Source: Allomuricauda sp. M10 (GTDB lineage Bacteria; Bacteroidota; Bacteroidia; Flavobacteriales; Flavobacteriaceae). Taken from it: DNA of 64,000 nucleotides. Shown piece after piece: positions 33,801 to 42,266 of this stretch. The stretch spans positions 1 through 64,000 of the forward strand of contig NZ_JAJGBN010000001.1 of the NCBI RefSeq assembly GCF_020782875.1. Direction: 5' to 3'. The notes beneath the pieces are model-generated. The model made no database searches. It saw only the letters and a list, made by a program, of their open reading frames with translations, and was not told the DNA's origin. Position numbers and translations under genes: made by a program. Position 1 is the stretch's first letter, and every line of letters starts with the position of its first letter.

Positions 33801-34211
33801 ATGATTGCCACAATTTGCAGAAAAGCCCATTTTAATGCCGCTCATAGGCTCCATAATCCCCATTGGAGCAAGGAAAAGAACTTGGAAGTTTTTGGGAAAT
33901 GCAACAGCCCAAGCTACCACGGTCATAATTTTGATCTGGAAGTCAGGATTAGGGGAACTGTGGACCCGGATACCGGTTTTGTGATGGATCTGGCCGAGTT
34001 GGGCATTTTGATCCGTGATGAGATCGAGGAACGTTTCGATCATAAAAACCTAAACGAGGATTGTCCTGAGTTCAAGGATCTGTTGCCGACTACCGAATAT
34101 TTCGTAAAGGTCATCTACGATATTTTGAAACCCAAACTGGCCGATGGTCAATTGCTTCATATTACTTTGCACGAAACCTCAAAAAATTCGGCAGAGTATG
34201 GGGATTGGTAA
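33801..34211 (+). CDS. queD: 6-pyruvoyltetrahydropterin synthase/QueD-family protein
   Basis: 136 residues, normal for the family. Zinc histidines are in FNAAHRL and YHGHNF, the catalytic Cys in KCNSPSYHGH, and the DxxH/E pair in ERFDHKNL and LHETSKNSAEY. It converts dihydroneopterin triphosphate to 6-carboxytetrahydropterin in queuosine synthesis (QueD) or makes pyruvoyltetrahydropterin; sequence alone does not decide. No other pterin gene is near. A tRNA gene follows. Confidence 0.85.
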   Translation: MIATICRKAHFNAAHRLHNPHWSKEKNLEVFGKCNSPSYHGHNFDLEVRIRGTVDPDTGFVMDLAELGILIRDEIEERFDHKNLNEDCPEFKDLLPTTEYFVKVIYDILKPKLADGQLLHITLHETSKNSAEYGDW

Positions 34212-34240
34212 TATTTTCCGATATTGCACCGCTTTTTAAT

Positions 34241-34315
34241 GGGATATTAGCTCAGTTGGTTTAGAGCGCTGCCTTGACAGGGCAGAGGTCACTGGTTCGA
34301 ATCCAGTATATCCCA
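34241..34315 (+). tRNA. tRNA-Val (anticodon GAC)
   Basis: 75-nt cloverleaf: acceptor GGGATAT/ATATCCC, D-arm GCTC/GAGC, anticodon stem CTGCC/GGCAG with loop TTGACAG, T-arm ACTGG/CCAGT with TTCGAAT loop, discriminator A. CCA is not encoded. It lies between queD-like gene and the convergent murF. Confidence 0.95.
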
Positions 34316-34330
34316 CTTCATTTGATTTCC

Positions 34331-35605
34331 CTACAAATTTTCCAAAACCCTCTCCAAAGCCATTCCACGCGATCCTTTGATTAAAAGGGTTCCTTTTTTT
34401 ATGGGTTGATGTGTCAAAAATTCCTTGAAGTCGACAAAACTTTTAAACTTTTGGAAGGAAGTGTTGGTGTTGTAAAAGTTTTCGCCCACCAAATACACCT
34501 GTTCAAAATTTAATTGTTGTACCAGGTCGGTAATTCCTTGATGTTCCACTGCCGCCGTTGGACCCAGTTCGAACATGTCACCGATAACCACAATCTTGTT
34601 TTCAGCATCCATGGCATCAAAGTTTTCCAAGGCCGCCTTCATACTGGTGGGATTGGCATTGTAGGCATCCAAGATGATCTTGTAGCCATTTTTCTCCATG
34701 ATTTGGGAGCGGTTGTTCTTGGGTTGATATTCTTCAATGGCCGTTTTTATGTCTTCCAAAGGCACATTGAAATATTTTCCCATCAGAATGGCGGCACAAC
34801 AGTTCGTGAAATTGTACTTGCCAATCAGTTGGGATTTGATTCTGATGCCCTCCACTTCCAAAACAACATAAGGATTCGCCTCAACAAAAGCAATGTTGTA
34901 ATAGGTGCTATCCGATGTGCTGAACCCCATTTTTTTGGTATACGTTGCCAGTTTTTCCCTTTGGATGGGATCATCGGCATTCATAAAAACGTAATTACCG
35001 TTTGAGGTAAGGTAGTCATAAAGCTCACTTTTCCCTTGTATCACGCCTTCAACCCCTCCGAAACCTTCCAAATGGGCCTTTCCAAAGTTGGTGATGTATC
35101 CGAAATTGGGTTGGGCAATCTGGCACAAATGGGCAATTTCTCCTTTGTGGTTGGCACCCATTTCCACAATGGCCATTTCAGTATCTTTCTTAATGGACAA
35201 AAGGGTCAAGGGCACCCCAATATGGTTGTTCAGGTTGCCTTGTGTGGCAATGGTCCTGTATTTTTTTGATATTACTGCATTGATCAACTCCTTGGTTGTG
35301 GTCTTGCCATTACTGCCTGTCAAAGAAATGACCTTGGCGTTGTTGTGGTTTCTATGGTAGGTGGATAATTGTTGAAGGGCTTCCAACACATCGTTCACCA
35401 AAATGGTTCTGTCAGAAGTTTTATGCTCTTCTTCATCTATGATAGCATAGGCAGCCCCTTTTTCAAGGGCATCCTTCGCAAAGGCATTACCATTGAAGTT
35501 GGGTCCTTTGAGGGCAAAGAACATACAGTTTTCCTCAATTTTCCGGGTGTCGGTGCAAATGATGGGATGCTCTAAAAATAGGGCATGAAGCTTTTCCATT
35601 GTCAT
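34331..35605 (-). CDS. murF: UDP-N-acetylmuramoyl-tripeptide--D-alanyl-D-alanine ligase MurF
   Basis: 424 residues with the Mur ligase layout: N-terminal UDP-binding domain, ATP-binding loop G97-S-N-G-K101-T-T, central LEMGANHKGEIA-like motif (VEMGANHKGEIAHL), and a C-terminal VIGDMFELG / DAYNANPTSM pair typical of MurF. It adds D-Ala-D-Ala to UDP-MurNAc-tripeptide in the cytosol. The gene ends 15 nt from the tRNA gene and is convergent with it. It lies 63 nt downstream of gldJ, from which a terminator separates it. Confidence 0.92.
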   Translation of the reverse strand: MTMEKLHALFLEHPIICTDTRKIEENCMFFALKGPNFNGNAFAKDALEKGAAYAIIDEEEHKTSDRTILVNDVLEALQQLSTYHRNHNNAKVISLTGSNGKTTTKELINAVISKKYRTIATQGNLNNHIGVPLTLLSIKKDTEMAIVEMGANHKGEIAHLCQIAQPNFGYITNFGKAHLEGFGGVEGVIQGKSELYDYLTSNGNYVFMNADDPIQREKLATYTKKMGFSTSDSTYYNIAFVEANPYVVLEVEGIRIKSQLIGKYNFTNCCAAILMGKYFNVPLEDIKTAIEEYQPKNNRSQIMEKNGYKIILDAYNANPTSMKAALENFDAMDAENKIVVIGDMFELGPTAAVEHQGITDLVQQLNFEQVYLVGENFYNTNTSFQKFKSFVDFKEFLTHQPIKKGTLLIKGSRGMALERVLENL

Positions 35606-35617
35606 AAATCGAAGATA

Positions 35618-35652
35618 AAAAAAAGCCCCGACCTTTGGTCGGAGCTTTTAAA
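35618..35652 (-). terminator. Intrinsic terminator of gldJ
   Basis: Read on the minus strand: AAAAGCTCCGACC-AAA-GGTCGGGGCTTTTTTTT, a nearly perfect 13-bp stem with a T tail. It ends 17 nt past the gldJ stop and 13 nt before the murF start. Confidence 0.85.
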
Positions 35653-35668
35653 AATATGCTCACAGTTC

Positions 35669-37321
35669 TTATTTGGCTTTTTTGTGCCTAACTGTTTTGT
35701 TCTTGATTTTGGATTTGGAACCTACCCTAGACATGGCGCATCTGAATCCGACGTCGTCCGTGGCCATATATTGGGGCATGTACCTTCTTTGTGCAGGATC
35801 CAACCAGTAGGCCCTATCTCTCCAGGAACCACCTTTGTAAACCCTTACCTCGTCATTGATCAATGAGGTCCTGTAGTTAGAGGTGTCGTATTTGCGAACC
35901 AGTTTTCCTGTTGAATCACGCTCAGCTTTGAACTGTGGTGAATCGTACATTTTTCTGTTGTCTTCTTCATCGCTGAAACGATCGAAGAATCTTGATGATC
36001 CTGGGTCACCATCCCTATAACCACGGTTGTCACTTTGGTCAAAGTTGGTCCTTAGGTAGGTTTCTTCTTCACCAACTGGGACTTCTTTGATTTCACCAGG
36101 AAGGTTCATGGCAACCACTTTACCGTTTGGCAAGGTGTCATAAACGATCTGGTCGGTCAATATTTCTACTTTACCATCTTCACCAATGGCTTTCTTCATG
36201 AAAACGTTACCACGGTAGTAGTTAAAGTCACTGATCTCATCGTCAACAATGGGGCGATATACATCGGCTACCCACTCGCTTACGTTACCGGCCATATCGT
36301 ATAGACCGAAATCGTTTGGTTTGTAGGATTTAACCTCAGCGGTAATGTCGGCACCGTCATCAGACCATTCGGCAATACCGCCGTAGTCACCTTTACCTTG
36401 TTTAAAGTTGGCCAACTGATCACCACGTCCCACACGTTGTCCGTTACGGGTGTAGTCACCTTCCCATGGATATTTTTTTCTACCTCTGTAGTTGTTGTAC
36501 TCTCTGGAGCCAACCAAAGCGTTGGCAGCATATTCCCATTCTGTTTCGGTAGGAAGCCTGTACTCTGGCATGATTACACCGCTACTTCTTTTGGCAAATA
36601 CGTTTACAGAGTCACGTTTTTGCTTTCCTTGCAACGAGTCGATCTCGCCACCATATACGGAATTAGGATTGTTCAAATAGGCCTCGGTGCTAAAAGTACC
36701 ACCAACTTCCCCGTTCAATACTTTGTATTTGGTATCATCGGCCAAAAAGCCTTCCCTTTCCAACATGGCTTCGTTCACCCTATCCGTTCTCCATTCGGCA
36801 TATTGGGTAGCCTGTACCCAGTTCACACCCACAACAGGATATTCTGCATAGGCTGGGTGCCTTAGGTAGTTGTTGGTCATGGTTTCGTTGAAGCCCAATC
36901 GGTTTCTCCATACCAAGGTATCCGGTAGGGCACCGGTATAGATGTTGGTGTAATTTGGGTTTTCTGGTGGGTACACTTCTTTAAGATAATCCAGGTATTC
37001 CAAGTACATTACATTGGTTACCTCGGTTTCATCCATGTAGAAGGACTGCACGTGTTGTTGCGTAGGTGTGTTGTTCCAATCGTGCATAATGTCATCTTGG
37101 ACCTTACCTTTGGTAAAGGTTCCACCTTCAACAAATACGGTTCCAGGAGGAGTTTCCTGCTCCTTGAAGTCGGAATTGTATTGGAACCCTCCTTCTTTGG
37201 CGTTGATTTTCCAACCTGTGGCTCTGGAGACGTCCTTGGAAGATGAAGAGTTTTTACAACTTGAAAAACTTCCCATCACAATAGCGCAAGAAAGGACAAC
37301 TTTGATAAAGTGTTTTTTCAT
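35669..37321 (-). CDS. gldJ: Gliding motility lipoprotein GldJ
   Basis: 550 residues: lipobox SFSSC (Cys22), then a formylglycine-generating-enzyme-like (FGE-sulfatase) fold with the PPGTVFVEGGTFTKG opening and MAGNVSEWVADVYRP, PEYRLPTETEWEYAA and FRCAMSRVG motifs of the GldJ/GldK family. GldJ is needed for stability of the type IX secretion/gliding machine at the outer-membrane lipoprotein level; it is not known as a true FGE. It is divergent from porV, 382 nt away. Confidence 0.92.
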   Translation of the reverse strand: MKKHFIKVVLSCAIVMGSFSSCKNSSSSKDVSRATGWKINAKEGGFQYNSDFKEQETPPGTVFVEGGTFTKGKVQDDIMHDWNNTPTQQHVQSFYMDETEVTNVMYLEYLDYLKEVYPPENPNYTNIYTGALPDTLVWRNRLGFNETMTNNYLRHPAYAEYPVVGVNWVQATQYAEWRTDRVNEAMLEREGFLADDTKYKVLNGEVGGTFSTEAYLNNPNSVYGGEIDSLQGKQKRDSVNVFAKRSSGVIMPEYRLPTETEWEYAANALVGSREYNNYRGRKKYPWEGDYTRNGQRVGRGDQLANFKQGKGDYGGIAEWSDDGADITAEVKSYKPNDFGLYDMAGNVSEWVADVYRPIVDDEISDFNYYRGNVFMKKAIGEDGKVEILTDQIVYDTLPNGKVVAMNLPGEIKEVPVGEEETYLRTNFDQSDNRGYRDGDPGSSRFFDRFSDEEDNRKMYDSPQFKAERDSTGKLVRKYDTSNYRTSLINDEVRVYKGGSWRDRAYWLDPAQRRYMPQYMATDDVGFRCAMSRVGSKSKIKNKTVRHKKAK

Positions 37322-37703
37322 AATTTGGGCTTGAGTACTTTAATACTTAGGGTTTTATACCCTTGGTAACTTCAACTTGTTTAGATTTTTTAATCCTTCA
37401 ATGGCATTAAAACGACGTTTTTGCCATTATATTTTGTGGTCATCAAATAATTCTGGCCATTTCCACTTTGGCATTGGCTACACTTTTCTAACGGAGATGA
37501 TAGGGAATTAGTATGAAGGCCTTACTTTTTAACGGTACTTTGCCTTATTCAAGAGGGCTAATGTTATATATAGGTATACTTACATCGAAAAAAGAACAAA
37601 AAATATGAAGCCTATCACAAGAATTTGTACAATTGACCGTTTACAGGTAATACATCCAAATGTATTTTGGAACGTGAACTTTACTAAACGCTAAAAACTT
37701 CGA
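37322..37703. other. 382-nt divergent intergenic region between gldJ and porV
   Basis: Contains the two divergent promoters in principle, but no full TAnnTTTG box is found in either direction; the closest is TATTTTGG (37660-37667) on the plus strand about 37 nt before porV. No gene, repeat or hairpin of note was found. Confidence 0.4.
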
Positions 37704-38849
37704 ATGAAAAAGTTACTCATTTTGGTAGTGTTTCTTATCGTGGCCCCAAGGATAAGTGCACAGCAAGAAAGAGCGATCACCACAGCCGTACCCTTTTTGA
37801 CCATTGCTGCCGATGCAAGGGCATCCGGTATGGGCGATATGGGTGTTGCCACTTCCTTTGATGCCTATTCCCAGCAATGGAACCCGGCAAAGTATGCTTT
37901 TGCCACCCAGAAAATGGGTGTAGGAGTGAGCTATACACCTTATTTGGAAACCATTGTTAACGATGTTTCCCTTTTGAACGCCACTTTTTACAACAAACTC
38001 AACGATCGTAGTGCTTTTGCCTTTGGCCTTCGTTATTTTGGTCTTGGGGAAATAGAGTTAAGACAAACGATCGATCAAGAAGCAACTTTGGTAAAACCCA
38101 ATGAATTTGCTTTGGATGGTTCCTACTCCCTTAAATTAAGCCAAAGCTTTTCCATGGCCGTTGGGGGTAGATTCATAAGTTCCAATTTGAGATTTCAGGA
38201 TGGGACGCAGGATTCACAAGCGGCCAATTCGTTTGCAGTGGATGTGGCCGGTTTTTACCGATCACCTGAAATTGCCTATAGTAATTTTGATGGTCGTTGG
38301 AGATTGGGATTCAATATCTCCAATATAGGGGGGTCTATACAATATGATGAAGGCGGACAGAAAAATTTTTTGCCTACCAATTTGAAAGTAGGTACCGGGT
38401 TCGATTTTATTTTCGATCAAGACAATGTACTGGCGATCAATACCGAGTTCAATAAATTATTGGTTCCTACTCCGAGGGATTTTAACGGGGACGGTGAAAT
38501 TACCGCCGAGGACAACGACGAATATCAGAACATCAGTTTCTTCAGTGGTATCTTCGAGTCTTTTGGCGATGCTCCTGATGGTTTCAGTGAAGAATTGAAA
38601 GAGATCACTTGGGCCTTGGGAACCGAATACCGTTTTAGGGAAGCCTTCATGTTGCGTGGGGGTTACTTTAACGAAAGTGCCGAAAAAGGTGCCCGTAAGT
38701 ATTTTACCATGGGTGCAGGTTTCAAGTTTAAATCGGCCCAAATAGACTTATCTTATCTTTTCTCTACCTCACAGGTTAAAAATCCTTTGGAAAACACCTT
38801 GCGTTTTTCTTTGACCTTCAATTTTGGGGAAGAATTTTTGAACGACTGA
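37704..38849 (+). CDS. porV: Type IX secretion outer-membrane protein PorV
   Basis: 381 residues, signal peptide ending SAQQ (about 17-21), then the PorV/LptO-type beta-barrel of the FadL/UPF0164 kind: ITTAVPFLTIAADARASGMGDMG at the mature N-terminus (seen as two adjacent motifs) and long barrel strands to a final SLTFNFGEEF. PorV shuttles folded cargo from the SprA translocon to the PorU attachment complex. In flavobacteria porV is commonly followed by cdd and pdhA-pdhC, as here, which supports the call. Confidence 0.93.
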   Translation: MKKLLILVVFLIVAPRISAQQERAITTAVPFLTIAADARASGMGDMGVATSFDAYSQQWNPAKYAFATQKMGVGVSYTPYLETIVNDVSLLNATFYNKLNDRSAFAFGLRYFGLGEIELRQTIDQEATLVKPNEFALDGSYSLKLSQSFSMAVGGRFISSNLRFQDGTQDSQAANSFAVDVAGFYRSPEIAYSNFDGRWRLGFNISNIGGSIQYDEGGQKNFLPTNLKVGTGFDFIFDQDNVLAINTEFNKLLVPTPRDFNGDGEITAEDNDEYQNISFFSGIFESFGDAPDGFSEELKEITWALGTEYRFREAFMLRGGYFNESAEKGARKYFTMGAGFKFKSAQIDLSYLFSTSQVKNPLENTLRFSLTFNFGEEFLND

Positions 38850-38874
38850 TCATCCAATAAATAAATAGACGAAG

Positions 38875-38898
38875 ACCTGTCCCCATGGACAGGTTTTC
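38875..38898 (+). terminator. Intrinsic terminator of porV
   Basis: 8-bp stem ACCTGTCC/GGACAGGT with CCAT loop, followed by TTTTCTT. Its tail overlaps the promoter box of cdd. Confidence 0.75.
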
Positions 38899-38899
38899 T

Positions 38900-38907
38900 T
38901 ATTTTTG
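38900..38907 (+). promoter_or_regulatory. -7 promoter box of cdd
   Basis: TATTTTTG with a predicted start near 38912, 14 nt before the cdd ATG; it directly follows the porV terminator, so cdd is likely its own unit despite the conserved gene order. Confidence 0.5.
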
Positions 38908-38925
38908 GGTAATACCTAATATCGA

Positions 38926-39417
38926 ATGGAAAAAAAGCGGATCGGGTTTGATCTTCTCGTTTTTGAGGACGAAGGGGAGTTGTCACAAAATGATCAAAAA
39001 TTGTTAAGCGCTGCCGTGGCGGCCCGCAAAAATGCCTATGCACCTTATTCCCGTTTCAAGGTGGGGGCGGCCGCATTACTTGAAAACGGCGAAGTTGTTA
39101 TCGGCAACAATCAAGAGAATGCTTCCTATCCATCCGGACTTTGCGCCGAGCGCGTGGCAGTATTTCAGGCGGGGGCTCGTTTTCCGGGTGTTGCCATTGT
39201 TTCCGTAGCGATCAGTGCGGCTTCCGAGGACCATGTAACGGATATGCCAGCAGCACCTTGTGGCAATTGCAGGCAGGCTATCATGGAGTATGAGCACAAA
39301 CAGCAATCGCCCATTTCTATCCTAATGAAAGCGGAAAAAGGACCCATTTTTAAGTGCAATGCCATGGAGGAAATTTTGCCTTTGGCATTCAATAGCTCAT
39401 TTTTGGGCGATTCTTAA
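38926..39417 (+). CDS. cdd: Cytidine deaminase
   Basis: 163 residues, tetrameric-class cytidine deaminase size. Zinc ligands and catalytic Glu are present: LCAERVAVF (C-A-E) and PCGNCRQ (C-x-x-C), with the substrate-binding FKVGAAALLENGE and YPSGLC motifs. Converts (deoxy)cytidine to (deoxy)uridine in pyrimidine salvage. Confidence 0.93.
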   Translation: MEKKRIGFDLLVFEDEGELSQNDQKLLSAAVAARKNAYAPYSRFKVGAAALLENGEVVIGNNQENASYPSGLCAERVAVFQAGARFPGVAIVSVAISAASEDHVTDMPAAPCGNCRQAIMEYEHKQQSPISILMKAEKGPIFKCNAMEEILPLAFNSSFLGDS

Positions 39418-39448
39418 ATCAATTCTTTTTCCAAAACAGATATATATG

Positions 39449-39456
39449 TATTTTTG
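39449..39456 (+). promoter_or_regulatory. -7 promoter box of the pdhA-pdhC unit
   Basis: TATTTTTG with a predicted start near 39461, 37 nt before the pdhA ATG. It supports a start downstream of the first open codon at 39454. Confidence 0.5.
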
Positions 39457-39498
39457 CTCTTCCCCAGTACAGGGAAATTTCAATTAATACTACCGTTG

Positions 39499-40497
39499 AT
39501 GAAAAAAATCACCAAAGAAGTTTACTTAAAATGGTATGAGGACATGTTGTTCTGGAGAAAGTTCGAGGACAAATTGGCCGCCGTATATATTCAACAAAAA
39601 GTCAGGGGGTTTCTACACCTGTACAATGGACAGGAGGCGGTTTTGGCTGGCTCACTGCATGCCATGGACCTGACCAAGGACCGTATGATCACTGCCTATC
39701 GTAACCACGTTCAACCCATTGGTATGGGTGTGGATCCAAGAAGGGTAATGGCCGAGCTTTATGGAAAGGTTACCGGAACTTCTAGGGGTATGGGTGGTTC
39801 CATGCACATTTTCTCCAAGGAACACCGTTTTTATGGTGGACACGGTATTGTAGGAGGACAGATTCCTTTGGGAACAGGTTTGGCATTTGGAGATAAATAC
39901 TTCAAAAGGGATTCCGTAACCCTTTGTTATATGGGTGACGGTGCTGTAAGACAAGGAGCCCTTCACGAATCGTTCAACTTGGCCATGTTGTGGCAATTGC
40001 CAGTGGTCTTCATTTGTGAGAACAACGGGTATGCCATGGGAACTTCAGTTGCCCGTACCGCCCACACAACAGATATCTGGAAATTGGGCTTGGGTTATGA
40101 AATGCCTTGTGGTCCTGTGGATGGAATGGATCCTGCCGCTGTAGCCAAGGAAGTGGACAAAGCAGTGGAAAGGGCACGTACCGGAGGCGGACCAACTTTC
40201 TTGGAGATGAAGACGTACCGTTACCGCGGTCACTCCATGTCCGATGCGCAACATTACCGTACCAAGGAAGAAGTTGAGGAATACAAAAAAATAGATCCCA
40301 TCACTCAAGTGAAGGACATCATCTTTGAAAAAGGATATGCTACCGAGGATGAGATCAAGGATATAGATCAAAAGGTAAAGGATTTGGTCGACGAATGCGA
40401 AAAATTTGCGGAAGAGTCAGATTTTCCACCGATCGAGCAATTGTACGACGTTGTTTACGAACAGGAGAACTATCCATTTTTACCACATAAATTATAA
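39499..40497 (+). CDS. pdhA: Pyruvate dehydrogenase E1 component, alpha subunit
   Basis: 332 residues from ATG 39499 (MKKITKEVY); an upstream ATG at 39454 overlaps the promoter and adds an atypical leader. ThDP-binding pattern is clear: MGDGAVRQGALHESFNLA with the GDG...N spacing (about 152-179), MGGSMHIFSKEHRFYGGHGI substrate channel, and YRYRGHSMSD phosphorylation-loop region. It decarboxylates pyruvate with the beta subunit, whose gene is not in the window. 4 nt before pdhC. Confidence 0.93.
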   Translation: MKKITKEVYLKWYEDMLFWRKFEDKLAAVYIQQKVRGFLHLYNGQEAVLAGSLHAMDLTKDRMITAYRNHVQPIGMGVDPRRVMAELYGKVTGTSRGMGGSMHIFSKEHRFYGGHGIVGGQIPLGTGLAFGDKYFKRDSVTLCYMGDGAVRQGALHESFNLAMLWQLPVVFICENNGYAMGTSVARTAHTTDIWKLGLGYEMPCGPVDGMDPAAVAKEVDKAVERARTGGGPTFLEMKTYRYRGHSMSDAQHYRTKEEVEEYKKIDPITQVKDIIFEKGYATEDEIKDIDQKVKDLVDECEKFAEESDFPPIEQLYDVVYEQENYPFLPHKL

Positions 40498-40501
40498 TTA
40501 G

Positions 40502-42130
40502 ATGGCAGAAGTAATCACCATGCCTAGATTGAGCGATACCATGGAAGAAGGTACCGTGGCAAAATGGCTCAAAAAAGTAGGGGACAAAGTAGAAGAAGGA
40601 GATATATTGGCCGAAATCGAGACCGATAAGGCTACCATGGAGTTCGAATCCTTTCATGAAGGAACATTACTCCATATTGGAATTCAGGAAGGTGAAGGTG
40701 CTCCGGTAGATTCACTTTTGGCCATCATCGGAAACGCAGGAGAGGATATTTCATCCCTTTTGAACGGTGGGTCAGCTCCTGCCAAGGAAGAAGCAAAAGA
40801 GACACCTATACCCAAAGCTGAGGAAAAAGCCGCGGCCCCAAAAGCAGCAGCTTCCATTCCGGCCGGAGTGGAAATCGTGACCATGCCAAGGTTGAGTGAT
40901 ACCATGGAAGAAGGTACCGTTGCCAGCTGGTTGAAGAAAGTGGGTGATAAGGTGGAAGAAGGCGATATTTTGGCTGAAATCGAAACTGATAAGGCCACTA
41001 TGGAGTTCGAATCTTTTTATTCCGGAGTACTTTTGTATATAGGAATTAAAGAAGGTGAAGGCGCTCCCGTGGATTCCCTTTTGGCCATTATTGGTCCGGA
41101 AGGCACCGATGTGGATGCCGTTTTGAATGCCCAATCCGGTGGGAGTACAGCGTCAAGCACGCCCGCAGAAGAAGCTCCAAAGGCTGAAGCACCCAAAACC
41201 GAAACAGCTACGGAAACCGTTACGGTTACCCAAGATGGCCATCGTATTTTGGCATCGCCTCTGGCCAAGAAAATAGCCAGTGATAAAGGCATCAACCTAG
41301 CCAATGTAAAAGGTTCGGGGGATCACGGTAGGATTGTGAAAAAAGATGTTGAGAACTATCAACCATCCGCAGCACCTGCAAGTGCCCCTGCAGCCCAAAC
41401 CACTGCAGCCGCTGCACCAGTGGCTCCAATGAATTTGCCGGTAGGACAGGAAAGTGTGGAAGAAGTGAAGAATTCCACCATGCGTAAGGTCATTGCCAAG
41501 CGTTTGGGTGAATCCAAGTTTACCGCACCACATTATTATTTGACCATTGAAGTGGACATGGACAATGCCAAGGCTTCAAGGGAACAGATCAATAATTTGC
41601 CAGACACCAAGGTGTCTTTCAATGATATGGTATTGAAGGCCTGTGCCATGGCCCTTAAAAAACATCCACAGGTAAATACCTCTTGGAATGGCGATACCAC
41701 CGTGTACAAACATCATGTGCATATGGGTGTGGCCGTAGCTGTGGAAGATGGATTGGTAGTGCCAGTAATCAAGTTTGCCGATCAATTGACCCTTTCCCAA
41801 TTGGGAACTGCGGTGAAGGATTTGGCAGGTAGGGCAAGGACCAAGAAAATCAAACCGGACGAAATGGAAGGAAGTACCTTTACCGTTTCCAATTTGGGTA
41901 TGTTCGGTATTTTGGAATTCACTTCCATCATCAACCAACCCAATTCGGCTATCTTATCCGTTGGAGCCATCGTGGAAAAACCTGTGGTTAAAAATGGACA
42001 GATTGTTGTTGGCAGTACAATGACGGTTACTTTGGCTTGTGACCACAGAACAGTGGACGGAGCTACAGGTGCCCAATTCCTTCAAACCTTGAGGGCTTAT
42101 CTGGAGAACCCAGTAACTATGTTGGCATAA
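40502..42130 (+). CDS. pdhC: Pyruvate dehydrogenase E2, dihydrolipoamide acetyltransferase
   Basis: 542 residues: two tandem lipoyl domains (about 2-78 and 127-204; lipoyl-lysine in ETDKATMEFES both times), Ala/Pro/Glu-rich linkers, a peripheral-subunit-binding domain (about 245-285, ASPLAKKIASDKGINL), and the C-terminal acetyltransferase domain with the catalytic DHRTVDGATGAQFL. It moves the acetyl group from E1 to CoA at the core of the complex. The two lipoyl segments are nearly identical in DNA as well (about 40505-40735 and 40883-41113). Confidence 0.94.
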   Translation: MAEVITMPRLSDTMEEGTVAKWLKKVGDKVEEGDILAEIETDKATMEFESFHEGTLLHIGIQEGEGAPVDSLLAIIGNAGEDISSLLNGGSAPAKEEAKETPIPKAEEKAAAPKAAASIPAGVEIVTMPRLSDTMEEGTVASWLKKVGDKVEEGDILAEIETDKATMEFESFYSGVLLYIGIKEGEGAPVDSLLAIIGPEGTDVDAVLNAQSGGSTASSTPAEEAPKAEAPKTETATETVTVTQDGHRILASPLAKKIASDKGINLANVKGSGDHGRIVKKDVENYQPSAAPASAPAAQTTAAAAPVAPMNLPVGQESVEEVKNSTMRKVIAKRLGESKFTAPHYYLTIEVDMDNAKASREQINNLPDTKVSFNDMVLKACAMALKKHPQVNTSWNGDTTVYKHHVHMGVAVAVEDGLVVPVIKFADQLTLSQLGTAVKDLAGRARTKKIKPDEMEGSTFTVSNLGMFGILEFTSIINQPNSAILSVGAIVEKPVVKNGQIVVGSTMTVTLACDHRTVDGATGAQFLQTLRAYLENPVTMLA

Positions 42131-42147
42131 TTTTTAGAGAATCGATT

Positions 42148-42194
42148 GTCAGTTCGAGCGCAGTCGAGATGTCACCCTGAGCGTAGTCGAAGGG
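42148..42194. repeat. Dispersed intergenic repeat, copy 1
   Basis: Holds TTCGAGCGCAGTCGAGA followed by TGTCACCCTGAGCGTAGTCGAAGG, a type of short imperfect repeat often seen between genes in flavobacteria. The 15-nt TCGAGCGCAGTCGAG core recurs inverted near 52057-52071. It has an imperfect fold-back and no coding content. Confidence 0.65.
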
Positions 42195-42211
42195 AACAAT
42201 AACATATGATG

Positions 42212-42239
42212 AAAGCATCCTTTTAAGGATGCTTTTTTT
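42212..42239 (+). terminator. Intrinsic terminator of pdhC
   Basis: AAAGCATCC-TTTT-(A)AGGATGCTTTTTTT: 9-bp stem and T tail, 82 nt past the pdhC stop and beyond repeat copy 1. Confidence 0.85.
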
Positions 42240-42266
42240 ATCTTTAAAATTCAAAAAACGAATAAC

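Noticed and set aside
39412..39456. TCTTAA near the end of cdd with TATTTTTG downstream
   Set aside because: Centre-to-box distance is 28.5 nt, the second half-site is absent and the gene is housekeeping; taken as chance.
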